Part shown: positions 31,043 to 39,382 of the stretch, in pieces
Numbering within the stretch: the stretch's first letter is position 1
Layout: each line of letters begins with the position of its first letter
Origin: Deltaproteobacteria bacterium
Lineage (GTDB): Bacteria > Myxococcota_A > Polyangia > Haliangiales > Haliangiaceae
Assembly (NCBI GenBank): GCA_025353585.1
Contig: JANXOM010000172.1
Coordinates: 1 to 49,252, forward strand
Direction: 5' to 3'
Length of the DNA stretch: 49,252 nucleotides
Notes under the pieces: generated by a model
Told to the model about the DNA's origin: nothing
What the model saw: only the letters and a program-made list of their open reading frames with translations
Databases searched by the model: none
Program-made: the position numbers and the translations under genes

Positions 31043-32011
31043 GTGGCATCGACGATGCACTGTGGTTCGACCATGCGGGCCCCTGACACGTTGCCGTCCA
31101 TCCAGCTCGCGCCGATCACGTCGCTGCCTGCGATACGACGCCCGACGACGTCGCGGTCGCGCTTCGGAGACCTCGAGATCGTCGAGCCCCTGGCAACGGG
31201 TGGCATGGGCGGCGTCTACCTCGCGGCGCACGTCACGACCGGCGAGAGGTTCGCGCTCAAGGTGCTCGACGCCACGCTCGCGAAGCACCCCGAGGTCGTC
31301 GCGCGGCTCCACGCCGAGCACGCGATCGCGCAGCGCACGCTCCACCCGGGCCTCGTCCGCATCCACGCGGCGCGCACCGCCGAGCAGGGCGGCGGCGTCC
31401 CCTACCTCGTGATGGAGTACCTCGACGGCGCGAGCCTCACCGACGTCGCCGGCGACTGCGAGCTCGAGCTCCCCGCGATCTACGCGATCGGCGCGCAGAT
31501 CGCCGCGGCGCTCGCCGCACTCCACGCCGCGGGCGTCGTTCACTGCGACGTCAAGCCCGACAATGTCCTGGTCCTCCGCGAACGTCTCGACGGCGAGCTC
31601 CGTGTAAAGGTGCTCGACTTCGGGGTCTCGCGGTTGCTCGACGAGCCGATGCCGGAGTCGCCCTCCATCGCCGGCACCCCGTGGTGCATGGCACCCGAGC
31701 AATGGCGCGGCGCCCCGGAGACCGCGTCGGACGTCTACGCGCTCGGCTGCCTGCTGTTCGATCTCGTCACCGGCGATGGCCCGTTCGCGGGGTCGCTCCC
31801 CGAGCTCATGTACGCCCACCAGGAAATGCGGCCGGCGCGCCCGTCCTGGCTGCGGCCGGGCGTCCCTGCCGCGCTCGACCGCTTGATCCTGCGCGCGCTC
31901 GCCAAAGACCCCGCCGACCGCCCGTCCATGATGCAGATGGCAGCCGAGCTCGCGGACCTGGCCGACGCGACCAACGCGCCCGCGGTGGATGTCATGCGCG
32001 CGGCGTGCTGA
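31043..32011 (+). CDS. Soluble Ser/Thr protein kinase, HCD variant
   Basis: 322 aa with almost only a kinase domain (residues about 41-310). The Gly-rich loop is LATGGMGGVYLA, with Lys73 in FALKVL, the catalytic loop VVHCDVKPDNV (167-175), DFG at 192-194 and MAPEQWRG. The Arg of HRD is replaced by Cys, making it a non-RD kinase, which usually does not need activation-loop phosphorylation. No transmembrane or sensor domain is present. The start is uncertain: GTG 31043 has a GGAACG patch upstream; ATG 31055 and 31073 are alternatives. It precedes a close paralogue by 86 bp and may form a kinase pair. Confidence 0.9.
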   Translation: MASTMHCGSTMRAPDTLPSIQLAPITSLPAIRRPTTSRSRFGDLEIVEPLATGGMGGVYLAAHVTTGERFALKVLDATLAKHPEVVARLHAEHAIAQRTLHPGLVRIHAARTAEQGGGVPYLVMEYLDGASLTDVAGDCELELPAIYAIGAQIAAALAALHAAGVVHCDVKPDNVLVLRERLDGELRVKVLDFGVSRLLDEPMPESPSIAGTPWCMAPEQWRGAPETASDVYALGCLLFDLVTGDGPFAGSLPELMYAHQEMRPARPSWLRPGVPAALDRLILRALAKDPADRPSMMQMAAELADLADATNAPAVDVMRAAC

Positions 32012-32097
32012 TCGGCGGACTTGACGATCCGACGCTCAGTGGATCGCAAGAATTTCGATAGCTTGGCGCTGGCCCGACGAGTGCAATCCGTCTTCAC

Positions 32098-33030
32098 ATG
32101 GCCCGCCGCGCTCCCCACGACACCATCCCCCTCGCCGTTGGTAGCCGCCCGATCCCGCTCCCCGACGCGGCCGCCCGCCTCGGCGCGTATCAGGTGCTGG
32201 CGCCGCTGGCGAAGGGCGGCATGTGTGACGTGTATCTCGGCTCGCACGTGCCGAGCGGCGAGCGGGTGGCGATCAAGGTGCTCGACCCCGACCTGTCCAC
32301 CGAGTCCGCCATCGTCGCGCGGCTGATGGCCGAGCGCGAGGTGTCCGAGCGCGTGCAGCACCCCGGGCTCGTCGAGGTCCGCGCGGCCGACACCTCCGCA
32401 CAGGGCACGATCTACCTGGTCATGGAGTTCCTCGACGGGGAGAACCTGAACGCGCTCGCCGAGCGCGGGCCGATGGTCCCCGGCGCCATCGCGGCGATCG
32501 GCTCGCAGATCGCCGACGCGCTCGAGGCGATGCACGGCGCCGGCGTCATTCACGGCGACGTCAAGCCGGACAACGTCGTCGTCCTCTACGAGCAGGGGAT
32601 CGCCGGCTGGCCGCGGATCAAGGTCATCGACTTCGGCGTCTCCAAGTTCCTCGACAAGCCCGAGATCGACGACGGCTCGATCGCCGGCACGCCGTCCTAC
32701 CTGCCGCCGGAGCAGTGGCGCGGCGAGCCGGGCCCGAAGTCGGACGTCTACGCGCTCGGCTGCCTGCTCTACGAGATCGCGACGGGCACGCTGCCGTTCT
32801 CGGGGCCGTTGCCGAAGCTGATGCTGGCCCACGTGCACGAGATGCCGAAGCGCCCGACCCACCACCGCCCGGAGCTGCCCGCCGAGCTCGACCGCCTGAT
32901 CGTTCGCGCGCTGGCGAAGGATCCGGACATGCGCCCGACCATGCGCGAGATGCGGGACGGGCTCGAGGCGGTCAGCCTGATCCTTCCTGGCGATGCGGTC
33001 GGCCTGGAACTACTGGATGCGACTGGGTAG
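32098..33030 (+). CDS. Soluble Ser/Thr protein kinase, HGD variant, tandem paralogue
   Basis: 310 aa, nearly all kinase domain. The loop is LAKGGMCDVYLG; VAIK Lys60; catalytic loop VIHGDVKPDNV (151-161); DFG 178-180; PPEQWRG follows. As in the upstream gene, the Arg of HRD is lost (Gly here). The two also share the block SDVYALGCLL and a C-terminal LDRLI-RALAKDP-RP-M motif, so they arose by tandem duplication. There is no membrane span. The 86-bp leader contains no clear promoter. A 4-bp-stem hairpin (GGGC-AAAAAA-GCCC) just after the stop is too weak to call a terminator. Confidence 0.9.
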   Translation: MARRAPHDTIPLAVGSRPIPLPDAAARLGAYQVLAPLAKGGMCDVYLGSHVPSGERVAIKVLDPDLSTESAIVARLMAEREVSERVQHPGLVEVRAADTSAQGTIYLVMEFLDGENLNALAERGPMVPGAIAAIGSQIADALEAMHGAGVIHGDVKPDNVVVLYEQGIAGWPRIKVIDFGVSKFLDKPEIDDGSIAGTPSYLPPEQWRGEPGPKSDVYALGCLLYEIATGTLPFSGPLPKLMLAHVHEMPKRPTHHRPELPAELDRLIVRALAKDPDMRPTMREMRDGLEAVSLILPGDAVGLELLDATG

Positions 33031-33113
33031 ATCTCCCTGGGCAAAAAAGCCCGTTTGCGGTTGCGATTCGGGTGGTTACATTCCGGAGTAGCCCGGCTGC
33101 GCACGGTCGTGCT

Positions 33114-33137
33114 AGCACTGAACATCAGACCAGTGCT
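33114..33137. promoter_or_regulatory. Dyad operator upstream of imuB
   Basis: AGCACTG (33114-33120), 10-bp spacer, CAGTGCT (33131-33137): a perfect 7-bp dyad ending 14 bp before the imuB ATG. It overlaps a 10-bp palindrome GTGCTAGCAC (33109-33118). The position and symmetry fit a LexA-like or other damage-response operator; imuB genes are commonly SOS-controlled. Confidence 0.55.
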
Positions 33138-33151
33138 GTAAGCCTACGAGT

Positions 33152-34507
33152 ATGCGAATCGCTTGTGTCCATATCCCGCAGCTCTCGCTCCAGTGCGCGA
33201 CGCGCGTCGATCCGTCGCTTCGCGGCGCGGCCGTCGCGGTCGTCGGCTCGGGGCTGACGGCGGGTCGTGACCGGCTCGGGTTGCCCGCCGCGCTGACGAG
33301 CCCGGTCGTGCTCGCGTGCTCGCGGGCCGCCTGGGGGTTCGGCGTCCGTCTCGGCATGACGGCGACAACGGCGCGGGGACTCTCGTCAAGCCTCCGCCTC
33401 GTCACGGCGGAGCCGCAGCTCGAGCGCGAGACGGTACGCGCGATCGCCGATGCGTTGCTCGGCGCGTCGCCAACCGTGGATGTTGGCGGCCGGCTCGGCG
33501 CGGGTGGCGCGCACCTGGCGATGTACGCCGAGGTGCCGGCGAAGACGCGCGGCGCGAGCTTCGGCGAGCGCGTGCGTGAGGTGCTGGAGGCGCTCGGACT
33601 CGTCGGGCGCGTCGGCATCGCGGACGATCGCTTCACGGCGTGGGTTGCGGCCGCGGACGGCGGTAGCGACGCGTGGGAGCACGCCGTCGTCACCGTCCCG
33701 CGCGGCGGCTCGGCCGCGTTCCTCTCGCCGCGCCCGCTCGGCCTCCTGTCCATCACGCCCGAGGTACAGCACATGCTCGAGGCGCTCGGCGTTCGCACGC
33801 TCGGTCAGTTCGCGTCGCTGCCGGCGCCGACCGCCGGGCGGCCTGTCGATCGGCAGGCGGGCGGGGACTTCCAGGCGCTCGCGCGCGGCGAGAGCGGCTC
33901 CACGCTGCGCCCGTACGCCCCCGAGGCGAACGTCCGCGAGGACATCGCGCTCGAGGGACCGGACGCCGGCCTCGGCGGGCTCGCCGCGATCGGCGCGGTT
34001 GCGCAGCGCCTGGCCCTGCGCCTCGCGGGGCGCGAGCGGCTCGCCGGCATCCTCGAGGTCAGCGCGCTGGCGGCAGACGGCAGCGGCGCCCGCGAGCGGC
34101 TCCTGCCCGTCGCCCTGCCGCACGCGACGGCGGACGCCGAGGAGCTGACGGCGGCCCTCGTCGCGGCCGTCGATGGCGCGGCCGCGACCATCCATCGCCT
34201 CCGCGTCGTGGTGAGCCGGGAGGTGTCCGTGGGTGACGCGGCGGCAACCGCGTCGCCCGCGGTTCCCGGCGACCTCCACCCGGCGGTGTCGAACCCGGAG
34301 GTGGCGGCGCCGATCAGCGCGCTCGCCCTCGTGCTCTCGTCGACCGGCACCGGCGACTTGTTCGACCACGCGTGGGCGCACGAGCCGGCGCGGCCGGCGT
34401 GGGATGCGCGGCGCGACGCGCACCGGCGCACGCGGAGGGGCAAGCAGCGGCGCCGGGCCACGCCGACGGCCGTGCAGCCGCGCCTGTTCGACCGCTCGTC
34501 GTCGTGA
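33152..34507 (+). CDS. imuB: ImuB-like Y-family polymerase homologue
   Basis: 451 aa. ImuB is a catalytically inactive Y-family relative that tethers the error-prone polymerase DnaE2 to the beta clamp during SOS mutagenesis. The start MRIACVHIPQLSLQCATR matches ImuB in lacking the FFASVE carboxylates of active enzymes. The fingers/thumb region with LGVRTLGQFASLP and a C-terminal little-finger region follow. The extreme C-terminus carries a clear clamp-binding peptide, QPRLFD. It is oddly alone: ImuA and DnaE2 are not in the window, although the three are usually linked. A dyad operator directly precedes it. yqeY follows by 41 bp. Confidence 0.85.
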   Translation: MRIACVHIPQLSLQCATRVDPSLRGAAVAVVGSGLTAGRDRLGLPAALTSPVVLACSRAAWGFGVRLGMTATTARGLSSSLRLVTAEPQLERETVRAIADALLGASPTVDVGGRLGAGGAHLAMYAEVPAKTRGASFGERVREVLEALGLVGRVGIADDRFTAWVAAADGGSDAWEHAVVTVPRGGSAAFLSPRPLGLLSITPEVQHMLEALGVRTLGQFASLPAPTAGRPVDRQAGGDFQALARGESGSTLRPYAPEANVREDIALEGPDAGLGGLAAIGAVAQRLALRLAGRERLAGILEVSALAADGSGARERLLPVALPHATADAEELTAALVAAVDGAAATIHRLRVVVSREVSVGDAAATASPAVPGDLHPAVSNPEVAAPISALALVLSSTGTGDLFDHAWAHEPARPAWDARRDAHRRTRRGKQRRRATPTAVQPRLFDRSSS

Positions 34508-34548
34508 TGGCTCACGCGCTCGTCGGCGCGTGGTAGACCCGGGTCGCC

Positions 34549-35022
34549 ATGTCGACCCCGACGAACCTCGAAGCCACGCTCCGCGAGCAGCTGACCACCG
34601 CGATGAAGGCGAAGGACCAGCCGACCGCGAACCTCATCCGCATGATCAACACGAAGATCATGGAGCGGCGCACGGCCAAGGACTTCACGGGAACCGTCGA
34701 TGACGCGCTCATCCTCGACGTCATCCAGACCTACAAGAAGCAGATGGAGAAGGCGCGGGGCGACTTCGCCGCGGCGGGTGAGCGCGGAAAAGCGCAGCTC
34801 GCCGAGCTCGAGCAGGAGATCAAGTGGTGCAGCCAGTTCTTGCCGCAGGGCGCGAGCGAGGCGGAGCTGCGCGCCGCGATCGCCACGGCCATCTCGGCCT
34901 TGCCGAGCAAGGATCCGAAGATGGCGGGCAAGATCGTCGGCGCGATCAAGAAGCAGTTCGGCGACCGTGCGGACGGCGGGCTCGTCAAGAAGCTCGCCGA
35001 CGAGCTGCTCGCCGCGCCCTGA
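34549..35022 (+). CDS. YqeY/GatB-like domain protein
   Basis: 157 aa, the usual length for the YqeY family. The helical N-domain begins NLEATLREQLTTAMKAKD, followed by LIRMINTKIMERR. The C-terminal helical bundle (KDPKMAGKIVGAIKKQFGDRADGGLVKKL) is the GatB/YqeY tRNA-binding-like fold that is shared with the tail of GatB amidotransferase subunits. YqeY is widespread; a role in tRNA amidation or tRNA interaction is suspected but not shown. It probably shares transcription with imuB and converges with the next gene 191 bp away. Confidence 0.92.
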   Translation: MSTPTNLEATLREQLTTAMKAKDQPTANLIRMINTKIMERRTAKDFTGTVDDALILDVIQTYKKQMEKARGDFAAAGERGKAQLAELEQEIKWCSQFLPQGASEAELRAAIATAISALPSKDPKMAGKIVGAIKKQFGDRADGGLVKKLADELLAAP

Positions 35023-35213
35023 CGCGCGGGAGCTGGTGCCCCCGCGAGGTGAGCCGTTCTCACGAGCACACGGTCGCGAGGGCGAGGCGAGGCGGACGCC
35101 GCTGCGCGCCGTCGCCCTGCGCGACGCATCGAACCCGACGCCGGGAGCGCCGTCGCCCGACCGGGTCCGCGGCGCGTGCCGCGCGGCGAGGCCCGCCAGG
35201 GGGGCCCCGTCGC
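35023..35213. other. Convergent intergenic gap
   Basis: 191 bp between yqeY (+) and the SpecificRecomb gene (-). A small hairpin GTGAG (35049-35053) / CTCAC (35059-35063) lies near the yqeY end. The rest is GC-rich with no recognisable gene or RNA; a bidirectional termination zone is likely. Confidence 0.35.
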
Positions 35214-37199
35214 CTACGAATGCGCCTTGGGCGCGCCCGTCACGGAGGCCGACGCGGCCGCGATCGAGTCGCGCGGCGGGAACACGAAGCGGAACGGGTG
35301 CCGCAGGAACCGGCGGAGCACCGCCACCGCGAGGCCGAGGCGCTGCTGGTTCGAGACCTCGCGGGCGCGCAGGGCAACGAGCAAGGCGAGCGCGAAGCTG
35401 ACGCCGAAGTTCATGAGGCCGATCACCGCGATGCCGATGCACGACGACACCGTGATCGCGTCCCAGCCGAGCTGCGCGCCCGCGAACGCGAGCGAGCCCG
35501 TCGACAGCGTGATGTGCCGGACCTCGAGCGGGAGCCCGAAGAACGCGCCGAGCACCGGGACGAGGCCGAGGAGGAGCCCGAGCGTCGTGTTGCCGCCGAT
35601 GCCGGCCGCCTGGTTCTGCACGAAGTCCGCGACGCGGTTCATGCGCTGCTGGCCGACCACCTTCGCGAAGCGGTGATGCCGCAGCGCTTCCGGAAGCCGG
35701 CGATACGTCACCCAGTTCTCGAGCCAGCCCGCGCCGAGGCTCGAGAGCCAGAGCAAGACGCCGGTCAGCGCCGCGAAGAAGATCGTTCCGGTGTGCAGCG
35801 GATCGAACGACGCGATGGTGGTCTGCGCGTCGTGGTCGTCGAAGAAGTGATGGCCCCGCGCGCTCGTCCACAAGAAGTCCACGGCGAGCGCCACCGGGAC
35901 GACCGCGCAGACGTTGCCGACGGCGGCCGCGAACTGGGATCGGCTGATCCGCGCGATCAGCATCACGAGGTCGTCGAGCTGATGTTCTCCGTGCGTCTCG
36001 CGGATCGACTGCGCCAGGACGGCGGCCGTCATCGACGGTTGCTTCGTGGCGAGCGTCAGCCCGAGGAACTGCATCGCGAGGAAGCTGCCGGCGTAGACGA
36101 GCGCGGCGGACAGGCCGTCGATGAAGGGCGCGAAGTGCTGCCACTTCATGAGGAACTTGCCGACGACGGTCAGCGCCGTGAGCGCGCCACCGCCCGCCGC
36201 CGAGAGCAGCATGCGGAAATAGTCGCGCCGCGTCGCCGTGACGTAGTGCTCGCCGGTGTGGCCGACGCGCTCGATCACCTTGCGCGCGAGGAGGCCCAGG
36301 TTGCCGCCGACGAGCTGGCGCAGGCTGTCGTCGGCGATGCGGCCGGCGGTGAGGCGCGCAAGGAGGCTGCGCGCGAAGCCCACGCGGTCGAGCGCGTCGC
36401 CGCGCCCGGTCACGAGCGGCGCCATGCGCTCGATGCGCGCGAGCATCCGGCGGATCGCGTCGATGCAGTAGACGACGTCGACGCTGACGCCCGTCGTCTC
36501 GAGGCGCTTGTGGATCACCGTGAGCTGGCCGCGGCACTCGAGGATCAGCGCCGGCAGCTGCTCGAGGGGCGCGTGCGGCAGGCGGAAGAACGGCGACTCG
36601 CGCACGTGCATGACGTCGCTGCGCTCGCGCAGGTCTGCGCTGAGGCCGAGGCCCGAGATCCGCGTGCACAGGAGCGCGATGGCGTCGACCATGGCCTCGC
36701 GGAGCGGCGCCCAGATATCGCCGAACAGCTCACCGAGCTCCACGAAGACCTCGATCGGCGCGGCCTCGATCCACGCGCAATCGCGCGAGCGGCGGAACAC
36801 CCGCGAGACGAAGCGCTCGAGGTCCTCGTCGTCCGGCGGGCGCGGGAGGACGCGGCGCGCGATGCGGTCGACGGTCTCGCGCCCCATGCCTCGCTCGCTC
36901 GGCATACCCGCCTCGGAGAACAGCTCGACGGCGTGCGTATCGCGCAGGACGCTCGCCAGCGTATCCACGAGCTTCGTGCGCCGCTCGGGCTCCGCCATGC
37001 ACACGCGGACCAGCTGGCGGACGCGCGAGAGCTGGAGCGGCGCGGGGGCGCGCAGGCGCTTGAGGGCCGGCGTCTCGATCACCCAGCGGGCGAGCGTCTC
37101 GAGCGCGCGCAGCCGGTCGGCGAGCGAGCTGGTGGGTTGGAGGTCGTCCACCGCCGCGAGCAGCTCGGGGGAGACGACTGATGACTTGGAGAGGTCCAT
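35214..37199 (-). CDS. SpecificRecomb (Gcr) family membrane protein
   Basis: 661 aa, matching the usual length of the family annotated 'site-specific recombinase Gcr' (PF10136). The N-terminal half (to about 330) is soluble and helical (RLRALETLARWVIETPALK, TVDRIARRVLP). The C-terminal half has about six hydrophobic segments, including GKFLMKWQHFAPF, a PSMTAAVLAQSIRE loop and LGAGWLENWVTYRRLP. No recombinase catalytic motif (Tyr or Ser type) is visible, so the historic name is doubtful; a membrane function is more likely. ATG 37199 is chosen; longer upstream readings lack membrane-protein character. Monocistronic by position. Confidence 0.8.
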   Translation of the reverse strand: MDLSKSSVVSPELLAAVDDLQPTSSLADRLRALETLARWVIETPALKRLRAPAPLQLSRVRQLVRVCMAEPERRTKLVDTLASVLRDTHAVELFSEAGMPSERGMGRETVDRIARRVLPRPPDDEDLERFVSRVFRRSRDCAWIEAAPIEVFVELGELFGDIWAPLREAMVDAIALLCTRISGLGLSADLRERSDVMHVRESPFFRLPHAPLEQLPALILECRGQLTVIHKRLETTGVSVDVVYCIDAIRRMLARIERMAPLVTGRGDALDRVGFARSLLARLTAGRIADDSLRQLVGGNLGLLARKVIERVGHTGEHYVTATRRDYFRMLLSAAGGGALTALTVVGKFLMKWQHFAPFIDGLSAALVYAGSFLAMQFLGLTLATKQPSMTAAVLAQSIRETHGEHQLDDLVMLIARISRSQFAAAVGNVCAVVPVALAVDFLWTSARGHHFFDDHDAQTTIASFDPLHTGTIFFAALTGVLLWLSSLGAGWLENWVTYRRLPEALRHHRFAKVVGQQRMNRVADFVQNQAAGIGGNTTLGLLLGLVPVLGAFFGLPLEVRHITLSTGSLAFAGAQLGWDAITVSSCIGIAVIGLMNFGVSFALALLVALRAREVSNQQRLGLAVAVLRRFLRHPFRFVFPPRDSIAAASASVTGAPKAHS

Positions 37200-37294
37200 G
37201 CGGCGCTCGCGGCCCCGCGGGCGAGTACGTCGTAGTCTTTCGCACGCGGGGCGTTCTGGCCACCCCGGGCCGGGCACTTTGCGTGCGACCAGCG

Positions 37295-38089
37295 TTAGAT
37301 GATGTCGTCGCTGCTCGGCCGCGGCGGGATCGTCGCCACGTTGAGCGACGCCATCGGCTCGTTGCTCTCGTCGATGAGGCGCGCGCCCTCCATGAGAAGG
37401 TGCGTCGTGGAGACGTTCACGCGGTCGACGCCCTCGACCTGGCACGAGATGAACTCGAACTCGCCCGCGCCCCACGTCAGCAGGTAATAGACGCAGTCGG
37501 CGTCCACCGGCTCCTCGGCGTCGTCGAGCCGGGCGTGAACGACCTTGCCCTCGCGGACGAGGATCTGGCCGGACGGTCCGGTCGGCGCGCGGACTTGAAG
37601 CAGGCCCGTCTTGCGCTCCATCTCGATCAGCACGAGGAGCGAGGACAGGCCGACCTGCGCGAGATCGCCGCGCAGCGACGAGCCGCCGAGCTGCTCGCGC
37701 GTCTCCGAGACCGTCTGCTGCATGCGGCGCAGCGTCTTCGCGACGCGGAGATCGAGCTCCTCGAAGCGAAAAGGCTTGGTGACGTAGTCATCAGCGCCGA
37801 GGCGAAAGCCGCGGATGCGGTCGTCTTCCGACGACAGCGCGGTCAGAAAGATCACCGGCAACATCGCGAGCTCGGGGCGCGCGCGCAGGTTGCGGACGAG
37901 CGACCAGCCGTCCATCTTCGGCATCATCACGTCCGTGATGAGTAGATCCGGCGTACGGGCGAGCGCGCGCGCGAGGGCGTCCTCGCCATCGACCGCCGTC
38001 TCCACGCTGTACCCACGCTTCTCGAGCACGGTCGCGACCATGCGGAGAATCCAGGCGTCGTCGTCGGCGACGAGCACGTGCGGGGCCAT
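37295..38089 (-). CDS. Response regulator: receiver plus DUF4388 (PATAN-like)
   Basis: 264 aa. A receiver domain (residues 1-120) has the acidic pocket Asp10-Asp11, phospho-acceptor Asp53 (LLITDVMMPKMDGW), switch Thr83 and Lys105 (DYVTKPF). Residues about 138-230 match DUF4388 (LRGDLAQVGLSSLLVLIEMERKTG, then GQILVREGKVVHARL), a domain common in Myxococcota motility and biofilm signalling. There is no DNA-binding domain. ATG 38089 is preferred over TTG 38098. No cognate histidine kinase is adjacent. Several AAACGC/T repeats lie in the 64-bp upstream gap. Confidence 0.92.
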   Translation of the reverse strand: MAPHVLVADDDAWILRMVATVLEKRGYSVETAVDGEDALARALARTPDLLITDVMMPKMDGWSLVRNLRARPELAMLPVIFLTALSSEDDRIRGFRLGADDYVTKPFRFEELDLRVAKTLRRMQQTVSETREQLGGSSLRGDLAQVGLSSLLVLIEMERKTGLLQVRAPTGPSGQILVREGKVVHARLDDAEEPVDADCVYYLLTWGAGEFEFISCQVEGVDRVNVSTTHLLMEGARLIDESNEPMASLNVATIPPRPSSDDII

Positions 38090-38096
38090 GACCGGC

Positions 38097-38148
38097 AAAC
38101 GCTACCTCTCGTCCTCGCAAACGTAAACGCTTACCTGGACCCAAACGC
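38097..38148. repeat. AAACG(C/T) repeats upstream of the response regulator
   Basis: AAACGC at 38097, AAACGT at 38119, AAACGC at 38125 and AAACGC at 38143, all in one orientation within 52 bp. A near-palindrome GTAAACGCTTAC covers the third. They may be regulator-binding half-sites; this is a visual pattern only. Confidence 0.4.
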
Positions 38149-38153
38149 GTGAC

Positions 38154-39086
38154 CTACCTTCCGGTCGCAGGCCCCGGGCCAGCGCGCGGCGGCGGCAGCG
38201 CGTCGCGGACCTCGATCGTCGTCCAGGTGTCGCGCTCACGAAGGAGAACTCGACCATCGGCGAGCGCGATCGAGGTGCGATGACCGTGATCGACGACGAC
38301 CCCGACCGGGATGCCGGGCGGCGCGAGCGGCACGGCCTCGCGCGCGACCTGGCCGCCGTGGACCGTGAGCAGGTCCACACCCGCGGCCGTCGCGGCGCAG
38401 GCGACGAGCGTGTCGCCATCGGCGGCGTAGGCCGTGACGCTGTCGCCGACGGGCCAGGCGATGGTCTGGCTCGCCTTGAGATCGCCGGCGCCGGTCGCGG
38501 TGATCGCCCAGCGCTCGCTCGCGAGCGCGAGCACGCCGCGCGGCGCGCGCTCGATCGTACGCCAGCTCTTGCCGTCGAGGCGCGCGAGGCCGCGGTCGGT
38601 CGCGATCGTGACGCCGCCCGCCGATGCGCCGATCAGCGTGACGGGGCCCGGCGCATCGGGGAGCCGCTGCGGCTCGGGGCGATCGAGCGCGAAGACCTGC
38701 CGGCCGACGGCGGCCACGGCCCGCTGACCGCGGGCGACGACAGCCTTGGCGTGCATCGCGAGGTAGACGGCCGCCCACGCGCCGCCGTCATGGCGATAGG
38801 GCGGGGCGCCGTCGGCCCCGACGAGGATGGTCGCGCCGGGGCCGCGCGTCGCGACGAGGACGGGGTTGCCGATGCCGCCGCCCTGTGCGCGCAGCCAGGC
38901 GCCGTGGCCGTCGGGCGTGTAGAGCTGGCCCTCCGGACCGACGAGGATCGCGGCGCGCGCGTCATCCGGCGAGGCGGCGATGGCCGCGAGCTTGGCCGGC
39001 TCGGCGGACGCGACGGCGGTCAGCGCGCAGAGGAGATAACCGCCAAGCGGCCGCAGACGCCGAGCCAGACGCCAGGGAGACGCCAC
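38154..39086 (-). CDS. Exported protein, beta-propeller-like repeats
   Basis: 310 aa from GTG 39086, overlapping the preceding stop (TAGTG). The N-terminus has a basic patch and a hydrophobic core (LRPLGGYLLCALTAVASAEP), a signal peptide likely cut after ASA. The body repeats blade-like units with hydrophobic strands and Gly/Asp turns (ILVGPEGQLYTPDGHGAW, ILVGADGAPPYRHDGGAW, VTIATDRGLARLDGKSW), suggesting a six- or seven-bladed propeller. No catalytic motif is seen. Last gene of the operon with the CDP-alcohol phosphotransferase. Confidence 0.72.
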   Translation of the reverse strand: MASPWRLARRLRPLGGYLLCALTAVASAEPAKLAAIAASPDDARAAILVGPEGQLYTPDGHGAWLRAQGGGIGNPVLVATRGPGATILVGADGAPPYRHDGGAWAAVYLAMHAKAVVARGQRAVAAVGRQVFALDRPEPQRLPDAPGPVTLIGASAGGVTIATDRGLARLDGKSWRTIERAPRGVLALASERWAITATGAGDLKASQTIAWPVGDSVTAYAADGDTLVACAATAAGVDLLTVHGGQVAREAVPLAPPGIPVGVVVDHGHRTSIALADGRVLLRERDTWTTIEVRDALPPPRAGPGPATGR

Positions 39087-39382
39087 TACTTGTCGTCGGG
39101 CTTCTTGTCGCTGCCAGCGGGCGTCTTGTCGGCCGGCTTGTAGAACTCGCACTTCGCGAGGTCGTCCATGGTCTGCGCGCGCATCGCGCACTCCACGGCT
39201 TCCTTGGTCGAGCCGCCGCGGCAGCGCCGCACGTCGCCCTCGAGGTCGCCGGTCTTGTTGAGGTTGTCCGTGCCGAGGATGTGCTCCATGTTGAGCATCG
39301 CCTTGCGGCAATTCTCCGGCGACGGCTTGTTGCACGCCACGAGCGCGGCGGCGAGCGCGAACAAGATCGTCAGGCGTTTCAT
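39086..39382 (-). CDS. Small Cys-containing lipoprotein
   Basis: 98 aa. The signal peptide [19 protein letters not shown] has a clean lipobox (LVAC, Cys17). The mature part has four further Cys (in NCRKAM, RRCRGG, VECAMR and KCEFY), suggesting two disulfides, and a Lys/Asp-rich tail. It starts within ATGA of the nucleotidyltransferase gene. Unknown family, short enough to be missed by some gene callers, but supported by the operon overlaps on both sides. Confidence 0.78.
   Translation of the reverse strand: MKRLTILFALAAALVACNKPSPENCRKAMLNMEHILGTDNLNKTGDLEGDVRRCRGGSTKEAVECAMRAQTMDDLAKCEFYKPADKTPAGSDKKPDDK

Noticed and set aside
33039..33052. GGGC-AAAAAA-GCCC after the second kinase as a terminator
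   Set aside because: Only a 4-bp stem and no T-tract; too weak.
33805..36669. A 954-codon minus-strand frame across imuB, yqeY and the membrane-protein gene
   Set aside because: Arg/Pro/Ala-dominated, crosses three better-supported genes, no recognisable domain.
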